Shown here: positions 24,859-33,709 of the stretch, piece by piece
Layout of the letters: the number at the start of each line of letters is the position of its first letter
Position numbering within the stretch: position 1 is the stretch's first letter
DNA from: a virus
Virus record (IMG/VR): IMGVR_UViG_3300025809_000002
Span: 1 to 56,873 of that record
DNA: 56,873 nt
Direction: 5' to 3' (one strand)
The notes under the pieces: generated by a model
Told to the model about the DNA's origin: nothing
The model's input: the letters and a program-made list of their open reading frames with translations, nothing else
Database searches by the model: none
Translations under genes and position numbers: made by a program

Positions 24859-27333
24859 TTAACTTGTTACAACAGCAGCAACCACACTTCCGATTGCGTT
24901 CCACAATGAGCCATCCTCAGCAGAACCTGCTGCTGATACCTTAGCTTCTGCCTCAAGCTGAGCAATGGCTAAGTTGGTCATCCTATTGACAGAGTTTTCA
25001 TACGCATTAAAGGCGTTAGAAATTTGATCTCTGTACAACTGCGTCTCATTATTATACTCAGCCAGTGTCATCTGTGTCATGTTCTGAGCATTTAAATAAT
25101 TAGCTGAGTTCTCTGCAGCAGTGTTAGCTGTGGAAATATCTCTACGCCATTGTGCATTAGCTTGATCAATGACCAATCGGTTTGTGCTGTTAAATTGATC
25201 TCTGGCATTCTGTGCCTCTGTGTTTAGTTTAACAATGGCATTAGCTTGGTCAACGTTAAACTGCTCAACCGCATTCTTTTGTGCGGCATTGAACTGATTT
25301 ACCTGAGAAGTTAGAGAAGCCATGAACTGGTTAGTCTGGTTTTCTGAGGTGGCATTGAATTGCTTAGCAGCATTGTCAGCAGCAGTGTCGGTTAACAAAG
25401 CATTTGTATTTGTTTGCGCTTTAAATATACTTGTCTGCTGCTCATTACCTAAGTTAGCCAAGTCCATCTGCAAGAAGCTCTGTGCATTAACAACCTGAGC
25501 TTGTTGTCTGTTGTTTAAGTTAGTTGTCTCAAGTGTTGCAATCTGTGCAGCCTCTGCCATCACCACAGCTTGTTGGTTGCTAAGGTTAGCAAGGTCTACA
25601 CTCTGCGCCATGCGAGCATTCTCCAAAGCAATCTGTTGACTGGCAGTGAAGTTCATGTTAGCAATGTCAGAAACCTTAGCAGCGTTTGTCACCTTCACTT
25701 GGAAAGCCTGATCAAACTCCTGCCCCAAGAAAGCAGCACGTTGCTGAGCAGCTAACACAGCTGTCTGCTGCTTGTTGCTCAGGTTCTGCAGGCCCATCTG
25801 CTCAAACACTTTAGCATCAGCAGAGGCAATAGGAACAGCAGCTTCCATTGCTGCCTGAATGATTGCTTGACCTGCCATACTAGAAGCGCTAAGTCCTCTA
25901 GCTGACATCTGTGCCACAGCAGAGCGCATTGTAGAAGCTGCCCACGGTGGTGGGTTGCCTGCGTCAAAGTTAGACAGCACTTTATTAAGCTGACCCTGCA
26001 CAGTCATGTCTTCAGTGACAGTGCCTTGAGCAGCAGAGGCTGCGGTTTGTGCTGCCAATGCCTCAGCCTGTGTCATGTCAACACCAGTGCCGCTGATCAT
26101 CTCACCAGCCTGCGCTGTTCTAGCATCAGGTGCATCCACCTCCTGCGCCTTGTCCAGTGTCTCTGCTGTCAAATCGCCCACAGCTGTTGTTGTGGGGTCT
26201 TTCTCTTGTGCTTTCACTTTTTTTGTTACATCGCCCTCGGCTGCGCTTAGTTTATCTAATTCTGTTTGCACCCCGGCAGCTGCTTCAGACGCACTCATCG
26301 TCTCAGCTGTCATAGGGGTAGGTGCTCCTACTGTAGCTGCTGTGCCCGCTTGGTCTGCTGTGCCTTGAGCTGCTGTTGCAGGAGCTAAGCCTTCGGTGCC
26401 AACGTCCTGCTCAGCAGTGGCAGTGATCTGAGCAGCTGTCATTGTAGGTGCGGCACCCGCAACAGGCTTACCTTGATCGTCAGTTGTTGTTCTACTTGCT
26501 AAGGCTGCTTTTGCTTGGGTAAGTTCTGTCTGAGCGGCTGCTTTTGAAGCGGCATCTGTAGCAGCAGCCACCTTAGCTTCTAGGTCCGTCACTGTTTTTT
26601 CAAGTTGAACCATCTGAGGGGATTTAACATCTGCGGGAGCTTGCCCAGTAAACGTGTTGTACCCTGCTTGAATATTAGAATCAAGAAGACCTTTACTCCT
26701 AAAATATTTAACAGCTGCTGCTCGTGTTTCCTCTGTATCTGCACCGCCAGCTGAGGCTATGTATTGTTGATAAGCAGCGGCAATTTGAGCAGGGGTGCTT
26801 GTAGCAGAAATGTTTTCTGCAAGGTCTAATTTAGGCGGGGTAGCTGCTGGCGCTGCTGGTGTCGTAGCTACTGGTGCTGCTGGTGTTGGTGTCGTAGCTG
26901 CTGGTGCTGCAGCAGTTATAGCTGGTGTTGTCGCTGCTGGCGTTGGTGTTGTATACGCTGTATACCCTGCTTGAATATTAGTGTCACTAATACCTTTATC
27001 TTGTAGAAACTTAGCGGCTGCTACTCTGTTAGCCTCAGTGTCACCACCAGCAGTATCAGTATATGCTTTATAAGCAGTACTAATCTGTTCAGGTGTGCTA
27101 TCAGCTGTTAATTGTTCTGCTATGTTTCCGCCAGCAGCATACTTACGCACCTTACGTTGGCTGGTCAATCCACCCTTTGCCATGCGCTGAACATACTTGT
27201 TAGTCACCATGTTATACTTGGCAGACAGTGCAGGAGAAGAAGCAAGGAACGATTCAAAGCCCTGCATAGGCCCTTCATATCCAAGCTTACGAGCAAGGAT
27301 TTCTTTTTGTCCTGATGTAAATTCTTTTTTCAT
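24859..27333 (-). CDS. Large alanine-rich internal virion protein
   Basis: 824 residues, low complexity. It contains MAKGGLTSQRK (51-61), then two copies of a helical unit of about 48 residues (TPEQISTAYKAY...NIQAGYTAYT and TPAQIAAAYQQY...NIQAGYNTFT) joined by an Ala/Pro/Thr linker. An Ala/Thr-rich coiled region follows, then an Asn/Gln/Phe-rich part with repeated QFNA and NLxNxQQ heptad-like patterns from about 540 to 790. This composition suits an internal core or ejection protein forming a helical tube. No enzymatic motif. The very AT-poor, GCT/GCA-rich linker suggests repeat expansion. Confidence 0.6.
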   Translation of the reverse strand: MKKEFTSGQKEILARKLGYEGPMQGFESFLASSPALSAKYNMVTNKYVQRMAKGGLTSQRKVRKYAAGGNIAEQLTADSTPEQISTAYKAYTDTAGGDTEANRVAAAKFLQDKGISDTNIQAGYTAYTTPTPAATTPAITAAAPAATTPTPAAPVATTPAAPAATPPKLDLAENISATSTPAQIAAAYQQYIASAGGADTEETRAAAVKYFRSKGLLDSNIQAGYNTFTGQAPADVKSPQMVQLEKTVTDLEAKVAAATDAASKAAAQTELTQAKAALASRTTTDDQGKPVAGAAPTMTAAQITATAEQDVGTEGLAPATAAQGTADQAGTAATVGAPTPMTAETMSASEAAAGVQTELDKLSAAEGDVTKKVKAQEKDPTTTAVGDLTAETLDKAQEVDAPDARTAQAGEMISGTGVDMTQAEALAAQTAASAAQGTVTEDMTVQGQLNKVLSNFDAGNPPPWAASTMRSAVAQMSARGLSASSMAGQAIIQAAMEAAVPIASADAKVFEQMGLQNLSNKQQTAVLAAQQRAAFLGQEFDQAFQVKVTNAAKVSDIANMNFTASQQIALENARMAQSVDLANLSNQQAVVMAEAAQIATLETTNLNNRQQAQVVNAQSFLQMDLANLGNEQQTSIFKAQTNTNALLTDTAADNAAKQFNATSENQTNQFMASLTSQVNQFNAAQKNAVEQFNVDQANAIVKLNTEAQNARDQFNSTNRLVIDQANAQWRRDISTANTAAENSANYLNAQNMTQMTLAEYNNETQLYRDQISNAFNAYENSVNRMTNLAIAQLEAEAKVSAAGSAEDGSLWNAIGSVVAAVVTS

Positions 27334-27335
27334 AT

Positions 27336-27641
27336 TTATCTCTTATCAACAGCATTCGCTAAGTATTGTAACATGTTTGGGTTATCCTTTAACAAACTTA
27401 GTAACCCAACAGTGGTACAGTACACCTGTCTTTCTGTTAGATTTAATTGAAATCTTTCATCCAATGCGTGAATGCATTCATGAAGGAGGGTGTCAGCTTC
27501 GTCATAAACAGTCTGGTCTGCTTGTATCTTTATGATGCCTTTAGCCGTATATGTTTCCCCGTAGCTATCAGGAAACTCTTCAGCTGTAAGAAGCTGTACT
27601 GTGTACTCTTTCCCTATAACTGTAAGAGAAGAGGGGATCAT
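27336..27641 (-). CDS. HExxH metallopeptidase-like protein
   Basis: 101 residues. TLLHECIHALDERF contains H54-E55-x-x-H58, with E70 in LTERQVY as a possible third zinc ligand. The small alpha/beta body with YTAKGIIKIQAD before the helix fits minimal zinc proteases related to ImmA/SprT-like families. It overlaps the M15 peptidase gene by four bases. It could process virion proteins or host factors; the substrate is unknown. Confidence 0.65.
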   Translation of the reverse strand: MIPSSLTVIGKEYTVQLLTAEEFPDSYGETYTAKGIIKIQADQTVYDEADTLLHECIHALDERFQLNLTERQVYCTTVGLLSLLKDNPNMLQYLANAVDKR

Positions 27642-28096
27642 TGGATTCCTGTTACATATTTAGTTTTACCATTAACCTTGGTTGCTGTCAAGACCTGTGC
27701 TTTCAGGTCTTTAGCGTCATAGGCACAATGCACCCACCCACTATTGGGGTCACCCTCAGTATAAAACTCAAGAATTAGTTGTGTGAATTGTAGGTTATCT
27801 CTAATCCAAATAGCCAGCTCTTTATTATCTAGACCAGTAACTTCAAAGTCAGCAGCAAAGCCGTAGCAATGTTGGCTGGTTTTAGAGCCGCCAATAGAAG
27901 AATTAAGTAGAGGACTACGATAACCGCTGGTCACTTTAACACTGCCGAATTTATCTCTAACAACTTGCAGGACATTGTCAACCAAAGCCTGCAGGTTAGC
28001 TGTGACAACCTCGTCTGGTGTGTTATCAATTCCTTTACGGATTGCTGTGGAAGATTTAATCATCTCAGCTAGACTGAAGTTTGTAGATAATTTCAT
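27638..28096 (-). CDS. Peptidase M15 endolysin (D-Ala-D-Ala carboxypeptidase type)
   Basis: 152 residues. KVTSGYRSPLLN, SQHCYGFAADFEV (H76, D83) and SGWVHCAYD (H123) are the zinc-binding boxes of the M15A family. The known role is cutting the peptide part of peptidoglycan. It follows a holin-like gene with a four-base overlap, which places it in the late lysis cassette. No signal peptide, so it depends on a holin. Confidence 0.9.
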   Translation of the reverse strand: MKLSTNFSLAEMIKSSTAIRKGIDNTPDEVVTANLQALVDNVLQVVRDKFGSVKVTSGYRSPLLNSSIGGSKTSQHCYGFAADFEVTGLDNKELAIWIRDNLQFTQLILEFYTEGDPNSGWVHCAYDAKDLKAQVLTATKVNGKTKYVTGIQ

Positions 28097-28488
28097 TTTG
28101 TTATTCCAGTTTTCTTTTCATATGTACGCAAGCCACCTAAACCTAACATACCTAAGAGTACAGGCATCAGCGAACTCATATCAAACTGAGGAAGAGGTGG
28201 TATAGAAATTCCGGCAGCAGCGGTACCGAATATAAGAATGGGCTGGATAATAAAGTGATAAGCAAAAGCAATACCACAAACCCACCCAATGAAAGGTCGC
28301 CATCCTCCTTTGAACAAAGAACCACTAGCAGCTTCTGCTTTATTAACTTCAATCTGAGACATAGCCAGCTGTTGGGCATGCTTCTCAGACATCGTAGCAA
28401 TTTCGTGGGCAAGTGCATTCTTCTGGTCCTTGTCTTCAACGAACTTATCTAGCAGCCCTGAGACAGGACCAATCAAAGCTTGTAGCAT
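28093..28488 (-). CDS. Holin-like membrane protein (3TM holin family)
   Basis: 131 residues. An amphipathic charged N-terminal helix is followed by FKGGWRPFIGWVCGIAFAYHF and two more hydrophobic segments (PILIFGTAAAGI, LMPVLLGMLGLGGL), ending in RTYEKKTGITK. The GGWRPFIGWVC and GLRTYEKxKG patterns are those of the GTA/phage 3TM holin family. It would open the inner membrane for the M15 endolysin that follows. Confidence 0.8.
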   Translation of the reverse strand: MLQALIGPVSGLLDKFVEDKDQKNALAHEIATMSEKHAQQLAMSQIEVNKAEAASGSLFKGGWRPFIGWVCGIAFAYHFIIQPILIFGTAAAGISIPPLPQFDMSSLMPVLLGMLGLGGLRTYEKKTGITK

Positions 28489-28805
28489 TATTTGTCTTTC
28501 TTAGCTTGGTAAGCAGAAGCTCCAAAAAAGCTCGCTAAAATCAGGCTAGTGCTAGGGAAATAGATTGTTGCCATAGCACCTAAAATATCTGATGCTTTAT
28601 CCAGCGCCAGCAAACTAGAGGCAACAACAAACAAAGGGTAGCTAAGCATACCTGCCAACACCCACCACACCATCCTGCGTTGTTGGTCTCGCTGAGCATC
28701 GGCATCTTCAATCTCTAAACGCTTTCTCTTTAGCTCCAGCTGAAACTCATCAGGTGTTAACACACCGTCCCCGTTGATGTCGGCTTGTTTAAATTCATCT
28801 GTCAT
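28488..28805 (-). CDS. Two-TM membrane protein with an EF-hand loop
   Basis: 105 residues. D9-x-N11-x-D13-G14-x-L16...E20 is a full canonical 12-residue EF-hand calcium loop. A basic helix (about 27-45) and two membrane segments (about 46-66 and 78-95) follow. It sits in the lysis cassette, coupled by one base to the holin-like gene and by four bases to the gene before it. A calcium-sensing spanin or holin regulator is conceivable, but that is inference. Confidence 0.7.
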   Translation of the reverse strand: MTDEFKQADINGDGVLTPDEFQLELKRKRLEIEDADAQRDQQRRMVWWVLAGMLSYPLFVVASSLLALDKASDILGAMATIYFPSTSLILASFFGASAYQAKKDK

Positions 28806-29245
28806 ACTTGGCCTTTCGTTACAATAAGCCAGATAATTCCAGCTACAATGACTAGCCCTGTCACAACAGCAGCTACAATTAAAACCCCATTAATCCAAGC
28901 CCACAGTTTCTCTTTACGTTTTATCTGGGCTAAGACAATCTCTCTAGCCTCAGCCTCTCGTTTACGTTTGGCCTCAGCTTGAAACTTTAACCAATCATCC
29001 CACAGACCTGCTCGGCCTTGGTAGATGAATAACTCTTGGATAGCCGCCTCATGTTGTTTAATCTGTTCAAGAGCAAAGAAAGCCTCTGAGTCTGACCCAG
29101 ACTTATTAGCCTTCTTTGCTAACTCTGACTTAGAATCAAAGAACTTAAAGATGTGCTGACCAGCTGCCATGATGTCCCCACCGTTGGCTATGGTTTCTTT
29201 AATCACACCAAAGGCAGCATTGGCTATTGCCAGTTCAGCAAGCAT
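28802..29245 (-). CDS. Membrane-anchored coiled-coil protein of the lysis cassette
   Basis: 147 residues. A small helical N-terminus (LAIANAAFGVIKETIANGG) is followed by a long charged coiled coil (about 55-110) and one or two membrane helices near the C-terminus (AWINGVLIVAAVVTGLVIVA). The arrangement resembles proteins found in marine podovirus lysis modules. A role as spanin-like or ejection accessory is possible; not proven. Confidence 0.6.
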   Translation of the reverse strand: MLAELAIANAAFGVIKETIANGGDIMAAGQHIFKFFDSKSELAKKANKSGSDSEAFFALEQIKQHEAAIQELFIYQGRAGLWDDWLKFQAEAKRKREAEAREIVLAQIKRKEKLWAWINGVLIVAAVVTGLVIVAGIIWLIVTKGQV

Positions 29246-29448
29246 TATCTATTCCATGTTGTTACAAACCAAGCAACAAATCCAGAGACAGCAGAGGCCA
29301 TAGCCATTCCCATCCAGAAGCCACCCTTGCTTTTGTTAGCTAAAGCTAGAAGTTCTTTAATATCGCTCTCCATGCTTTCTACTTTGCAGGTTAAATTTTC
29401 AACCTGTGCTGTTAGTTTTCCATACTCTACGGGGTCAATGCTTGTCAT
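29245..29448 (-). CDS. Small coiled-coil / single-TM protein (XhlA-like)
   Basis: 67 residues: a heptad-like N-terminal half (LTAQVENLTCKVESMESDI) and a single membrane helix (FWMGMAMASAVSGFVAWFV). This resembles XhlA-type hemolysin/holin accessory proteins. It overlaps the next gene by one base and opens the lysis cassette. Confidence 0.65.
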   Translation of the reverse strand: MTSIDPVEYGKLTAQVENLTCKVESMESDIKELLALANKSKGGFWMGMAMASAVSGFVAWFVTTWNR

Positions 29449-29451
29449 TTA

Positions 29452-29964
29452 TTACTCCGGCTTCTCAGGCCATGTGATGTCATTAGGAAAACCCGCCTGT
29501 GCGCTTACGTCACGCAAGGCTTGTCGGTAGGTTGCCCACTCTGTTGACACCGTTGTGCCGCCCTCAAAGGCTTTGATAGCCATCCAGTCGCATGAGGCGA
29601 TTAAACCGTCACGGGTAGCACGGGCGGCAGTAGCGGCCTCTGCATCCTTACGGGCTGTGTACGCTTCTTCTTGCTCTGCCTTGGTGTGAGCCGTACCATC
29701 TTCGTCAGTGTAATCAGAGAACATATCACGTTCAACATACGCCTGCACCCAGTTACCATTGGCATCCTGAGTAACACCATTGCGACTGACCACCTTGTAC
29801 TCACCTGAAGCCGCTGGAGCAGGAGCCGCCAGCACTGGGTCAATTCCTAAGAATTCACAGATGTCAGCAGTCCATACCCGAGGCAGAGATGTGTTAGGCA
29901 TTGAGCGGCGAATCTCGCCTTGTGTGTTTACTGCACCAGTGGTGCGATTACGATATTCAGACAT
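29452..29964 (-). CDS. Tail fibre assembly / chaperone-like protein
   Basis: 170 residues. A disordered start, a YKVVSRNGVTQDANGNWVQ beta segment, a charged helical middle and the C-terminal pattern WATYRQALRDVSAQAGFPND with WPEKPE. This is typical of phage tail-fibre assembly chaperones, which sit after fibre genes. Its location directly after the fibre cluster supports the call. Confidence 0.7.
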   Translation of the reverse strand: MSEYRNRTTGAVNTQGEIRRSMPNTSLPRVWTADICEFLGIDPVLAAPAPAASGEYKVVSRNGVTQDANGNWVQAYVERDMFSDYTDEDGTAHTKAEQEEAYTARKDAEAATAARATRDGLIASCDWMAIKAFEGGTTVSTEWATYRQALRDVSAQAGFPNDITWPEKPE

Positions 29965-29994
29965 GATATTGATCCTTTAAAAGTCTGTTGAGGG

Positions 29995-31926
29995 TTAGGC
30001 AATTGCCAAGAAGATGTACGTGTCGTTATTTACGTTTGTGTCTACGTCACTTCCCGAAATAAAATTAACGGTAAAGCCGCTTGCGGCGGCGTCAAGTCGG
30101 TCTGTGTTTGTAACTTCAGCATCTGTATTGTTTAGCTGTAAATACGGGTCGTTCCCTGCAACAATACCCCTAGTTGTATCAAACACAAGCCAACTGCCGC
30201 TGTTACTAGATCGTTTCACCAGCACAAATCTAGCGCCGTTACTAAACCCACAGTCAATAGTCTGAGTTGTTCCGTTACCAACATAACTGCCCACCTTACT
30301 TACGCCCGGGCAGGATGCGAAGAGATAGGCTACGCTTGCTCCGTTATTTGCAACCCATCCACCAGTAAATGTTTGGAATGTCGTAGAAGTTGCTGAAAAG
30401 TAAGTACTTGCCGTAGGAGTTAGCGCAAACGTGGAGTCCAATATCCCATATGTTTTTGTGGGCTGAGACAGCGCAGAGCAATAAACATACCAACTAAAAG
30501 TTCCTGTTCTGCTTTTTAAAATTACAAGCTCAGGAGACACGCCTAGGTTATGTGTGAACGACAAATTGCCAGAAGAATCTCCGTTAGGGCAAACCACATC
30601 AAAGAAGCCGGGGGCACGGCGGAACATCCAAGAGTAGCGATAAGCGGCTATTTGTGTATTATTTCTCCAGCCATCCTGAAAGTCAAAAGTAAAACCTGTA
30701 TTTCCTGTTTCTGCTTGTGTAAGCTCCAAAGCCATCCAAGCTTTACTGGTTAAACGTGAAGATACAAAACCACTAGACCCGTCTGTTTGTTTATAAAATG
30801 CCATATCTACTGGAAAACCAGAGTTAAATGCAGGTGGTGTCGGCGCTGTTGCCCCACTTGTATCCATAGCGAACACCTCAGTCCCAGACTCAGGAGTCTT
30901 CATCGGCCCACGGCGGATGGCGATGTAGATGTAGGTGTCCCCGTTAGGGTAGTCAGCATCATTAAAGCCAGCACCTGTTAACTTAAACCCTGTGGGTGTT
31001 AATTCAAACTGACCACCTAAAGAAAACGGACCTTCAGCCTCACTACTGTTAGGCTTTAAATAATAATCACTACCACCACTTACAATGCCACGCATATTGT
31101 CAACTATAATCCAGTTAGAGGTGGCATCTGCGCTTTTTACAAGAATCCACTGAGGCTCAAACCCTAGGTCTACCTCTCTTTCGTCCGGATAGTTAGACGT
31201 ATAACTCCCACAGCTAATAACATTCTGCTCGCCATCGTCGCCAAAGCCCCCTGCATCGTGGGCGAATAGGTAGGCAACATAAGTGCCACCTGTACTATTT
31301 ACTCCAGTGCTTATAACTGTAAAAGTAGAATCATCCACCGCTGTAATATTTGATCCAACAGTAGCCGCACCTGTATCAAATAAAAGGCGGCTCCCTGTAA
31401 TCCCACCAGAAAGACCATTGTGGAAAATCGTCCAAACAGAAGAAGCATTTGTTCTTTTAATAATAATACATCCGGGTACACTTCCAAGTGAATGTGGAAT
31501 TTCCCGACCACTAACACCATCACCCGTCCACGTCACCACATCAAAGAACTTTGGAGCCTTGCGGAATGTCCATGAGGCGTATGTCTCTGGGCTATGATTT
31601 ACATACCAAAAAGAATCAGAACCAAGAGAATACCCATTAGAATTAAATGACGTAATCATATCGGTAGTGTTATTAAAACCACCTGTTTCGTCACTTTTCA
31701 AAAACTTAGTATTTCCATTTACCGTATCAAATAGCGCATGGTTATATCCAGAAGCGCTTCTTACTTTTGTCCAAACCAACCCACCCTCACCCGCCAGATC
31801 AATCCCGTTGGTGATGGTCTGCGTAGAGCTGTTGCCTGCGTAGAGGTAGGTGCTGAACACATCTTCAACATATTCACCCCCGCCACCAACACCAGCGGCG
31901 GCTTGAACTACGTCACGTACTGCCAT
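29995..31926 (-). CDS. DUF7483-like lectin-type tail adhesin
   Basis: 643 residues from ATG 31926, which overlaps the previous stop (TAATG). An in-frame ATG at 31962 would extend into that gene. It contains several copies of a beta-rich unit with FVLVKR or WILVKS, SxxWxxFDTxRG and YLxxNxxxAE. This pattern matches the DUF7483 domain found in environmental phage tail proteins, probably jelly-roll/lectin-like. It probably forms part of the receptor-binding apparatus. No catalytic residues are visible. Confidence 0.7.
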   Translation of the reverse strand: MAVRDVVQAAAGVGGGGEYVEDVFSTYLYAGNSSTQTITNGIDLAGEGGLVWTKVRSASGYNHALFDTVNGNTKFLKSDETGGFNNTTDMITSFNSNGYSLGSDSFWYVNHSPETYASWTFRKAPKFFDVVTWTGDGVSGREIPHSLGSVPGCIIIKRTNASSVWTIFHNGLSGGITGSRLLFDTGAATVGSNITAVDDSTFTVISTGVNSTGGTYVAYLFAHDAGGFGDDGEQNVISCGSYTSNYPDEREVDLGFEPQWILVKSADATSNWIIVDNMRGIVSGGSDYYLKPNSSEAEGPFSLGGQFELTPTGFKLTGAGFNDADYPNGDTYIYIAIRRGPMKTPESGTEVFAMDTSGATAPTPPAFNSGFPVDMAFYKQTDGSSGFVSSRLTSKAWMALELTQAETGNTGFTFDFQDGWRNNTQIAAYRYSWMFRRAPGFFDVVCPNGDSSGNLSFTHNLGVSPELVILKSRTGTFSWYVYCSALSQPTKTYGILDSTFALTPTASTYFSATSTTFQTFTGGWVANNGASVAYLFASCPGVSKVGSYVGNGTTQTIDCGFSNGARFVLVKRSSNSGSWLVFDTTRGIVAGNDPYLQLNNTDAEVTNTDRLDAAASGFTVNFISGSDVDTNVNNDTYIFLAIA

Positions 31927-32513
31927 TACGCCATCCCCAATCCGAGGACAAAGCCTCTCCAAGTTGTGCCACCGTCTGAGGTGAAGAATGCCAGTGTGTC
32001 AACACCAGCGGCTGTCAGTGTGGGAGCCGTTGCCGCCGCCCAAGTTACACCTGAGAAGAACGTTAAAGCCGCAGAGCCACCGTTGGTCACCTCAAGCACA
32101 AATGCGCTTACAGAGCCACTAGAAGCCACGTTGCTGACCGTTAGTGTTTGAGCGCCTGACAAAGTGTAGGTGAAGTAGTTGCCAGCAGACAGATCAATGT
32201 CGTGAGCGCCCATTGCCACCTTGGTCTCAACAACACCAGTGATGGTTTTACCGGACAACACTTGCGTATCAGTTGTACCTACAACAGCTCCACTAGGGAA
32301 TGTAGGAAGTGTTGGTGTGCCGCTCACATCAGCATATGCACCTGTAGTTGCCACTGTTGCCAGCGTTGGTGTGCCGCTCACATCAGCATATGCACCTGTA
32401 GTTGCCACTGTTGCCAGTGTTGGTGTGCCGCTCACTTCTGCATAGGCCACAGTACCGTCTGCCAATACGTTACCAGTTGATACTGTCGTTGCTAATGTTT
32501 GTGCTTTACTCAT
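31926..32513 (-). CDS. Repeat-containing tail fibre protein
   Basis: 195 residues. Three tandem repeats of YAxVSGTPTLATVATTGA (18-residue period) form the N-terminal shaft. A C-terminal beta domain with GNYFTYTLSGAQTLTVSNV and TLAFFTSDGGTTWRGF resembles a fibre head. The DNA repeats lie at about 32290-32450. Member of the fibre/adhesin cluster. Confidence 0.7.
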   Translation of the reverse strand: MSKAQTLATTVSTGNVLADGTVAYAEVSGTPTLATVATTGAYADVSGTPTLATVATTGAYADVSGTPTLPTFPSGAVVGTTDTQVLSGKTITGVVETKVAMGAHDIDLSAGNYFTYTLSGAQTLTVSNVASSGSVSAFVLEVTNGGSAALTFFSGVTWAAATAPTLTAAGVDTLAFFTSDGGTTWRGFVLGLGMA

Positions 32514-32529
32514 TTGTTATTTCTCCGTC

Positions 32530-32862
32530 TTATGTATTCAGAGCATCAAGGCGATCCCACACCCAAGTAGCGGCAGCGGCTGGGTCAAAAGGGACAGGGT
32601 CAGCATCAGGGGTTTCACCGGGCGTTGTCCAGTCAGCACCCACAGCCGTCAGATACGTCTGTAAATCAGCCTTAGTTGCAACGTGTTCTGCGTCACCAAT
32701 CTCATCATTCTCAGAGATGCCAATCAGCACCCAGTCACGGGGGCTTGGTGTTGTCAGGTCTTCAACTGCGTATGCGCCACCAACACTGCCCTCATGGAAA
32801 CAGAGAAACGTTGGGATTGTGCCTTCAGCAGTGAGGCGGTACTTAATGCATTTATGTGTCAT
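32530..32862 (-). CDS. Small tail-region protein, unknown function
   Basis: 110 residues with an aromatic beta start, a WVLIGISENDEIGDAEHVAT segment and a Pro/Ala-rich tail. Not recognised. It lies within the fibre cluster, two bases before the coiled-coil gene, so it may be a tail accessory. Confidence 0.6.
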   Translation of the reverse strand: MTHKCIKYRLTAEGTIPTFLCFHEGSVGGAYAVEDLTTPSPRDWVLIGISENDEIGDAEHVATKADLQTYLTAVGADWTTPGETPDADPVPFDPAAAATWVWDRLDALNT

Positions 32863-32863
32863 G

Positions 32864-33685
32864 TTATGTTTCCTTATATTCTAAACGGTTGGTCAGGCTG
32901 GTTTCGTCATACACCATGAAGCCACGGCGTGAAGCAAATGTCTCTGGGTCTTTAGCCCACTTGTCTGCACAGGCTTCCAACCAGCGCATGGTCATCTCAT
33001 GTGTTGGAGCGTTGCCTTTAGAAATAATCTCGTTTTCCATATTGAGGTAGGCAAACACTTCAGCCTGCGCTTGTGCAGCGTTGATGCCCAAGTCAAACAA
33101 GTAGATGAGGTTGCCTTCGTCAATCATGCCGTTGCGACTACGGGCAGCGTTCAAGCCCTGCTTCATGCAAGTCATAATGTGGTAGCGAGATTCTTCTTGC
33201 TCGTAGTCTTCTTCTGTAATGGTTTCCTTACCAACCTTTTCAAGCAACTGCTTGTGCTGGTTTACCATAAAATTCATCTTTCGTAAAGCCCCATTTACGT
33301 GGTTCTGCGTTCCCTCTATGTGGCTGTTCAGTTCCAAGATCTCAATCTCTAACAGTTCACGGTCAAGGTCATCGGTGCAGGAAGCAATCTCACGCTCTTT
33401 TTTCTTGAGTTCGTTTTGCTTCTTACGCAGACCGATGTAGGCTTCTTGCAGGGCAGAGCGTGTCTTGTCAATCTCAGCAAGCGTGTGCTTGATAGAGCGA
33501 ATAGGCGTGATGGCTGTAACGTCCAATGTCACAGACATAAATTGGCTGTGGGACTTGTGGAAGTTGCTGGTGTCTTTCTCCACCATCGGCATCCGGTCTT
33601 GGATGTTCTTTAACATCACGCCGTACTCTGGCTTTTTAATCGCCAGTGCGGTGTTCATGTTGCCTAGTATTAGATCGTTGCTCAA
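32864..33685 (-). CDS. Coiled-coil protein of the tail cluster
   Basis: 273 residues. A long heptad-rich coiled coil runs from about 65 to 155, including LRKKQNELKKKEREIASC and ELLEIEILELNSHIEGT. A C-terminal helical domain with MRWLEACADKWAKDPETF follows. No enzymatic motif. ATG 33685 has AGGAGAATC upstream. It may be a trimeric or dimeric structural or chaperone protein; not assignable. Confidence 0.6.
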   Translation of the reverse strand: MSNDLILGNMNTALAIKKPEYGVMLKNIQDRMPMVEKDTSNFHKSHSQFMSVTLDVTAITPIRSIKHTLAEIDKTRSALQEAYIGLRKKQNELKKKEREIASCTDDLDRELLEIEILELNSHIEGTQNHVNGALRKMNFMVNQHKQLLEKVGKETITEEDYEQEESRYHIMTCMKQGLNAARSRNGMIDEGNLIYLFDLGINAAQAQAEVFAYLNMENEIISKGNAPTHEMTMRWLEACADKWAKDPETFASRRGFMVYDETSLTNRLEYKET

Positions 33686-33709
33686 AAGATTCTCCTGTTT
33701 AAAATTTTG

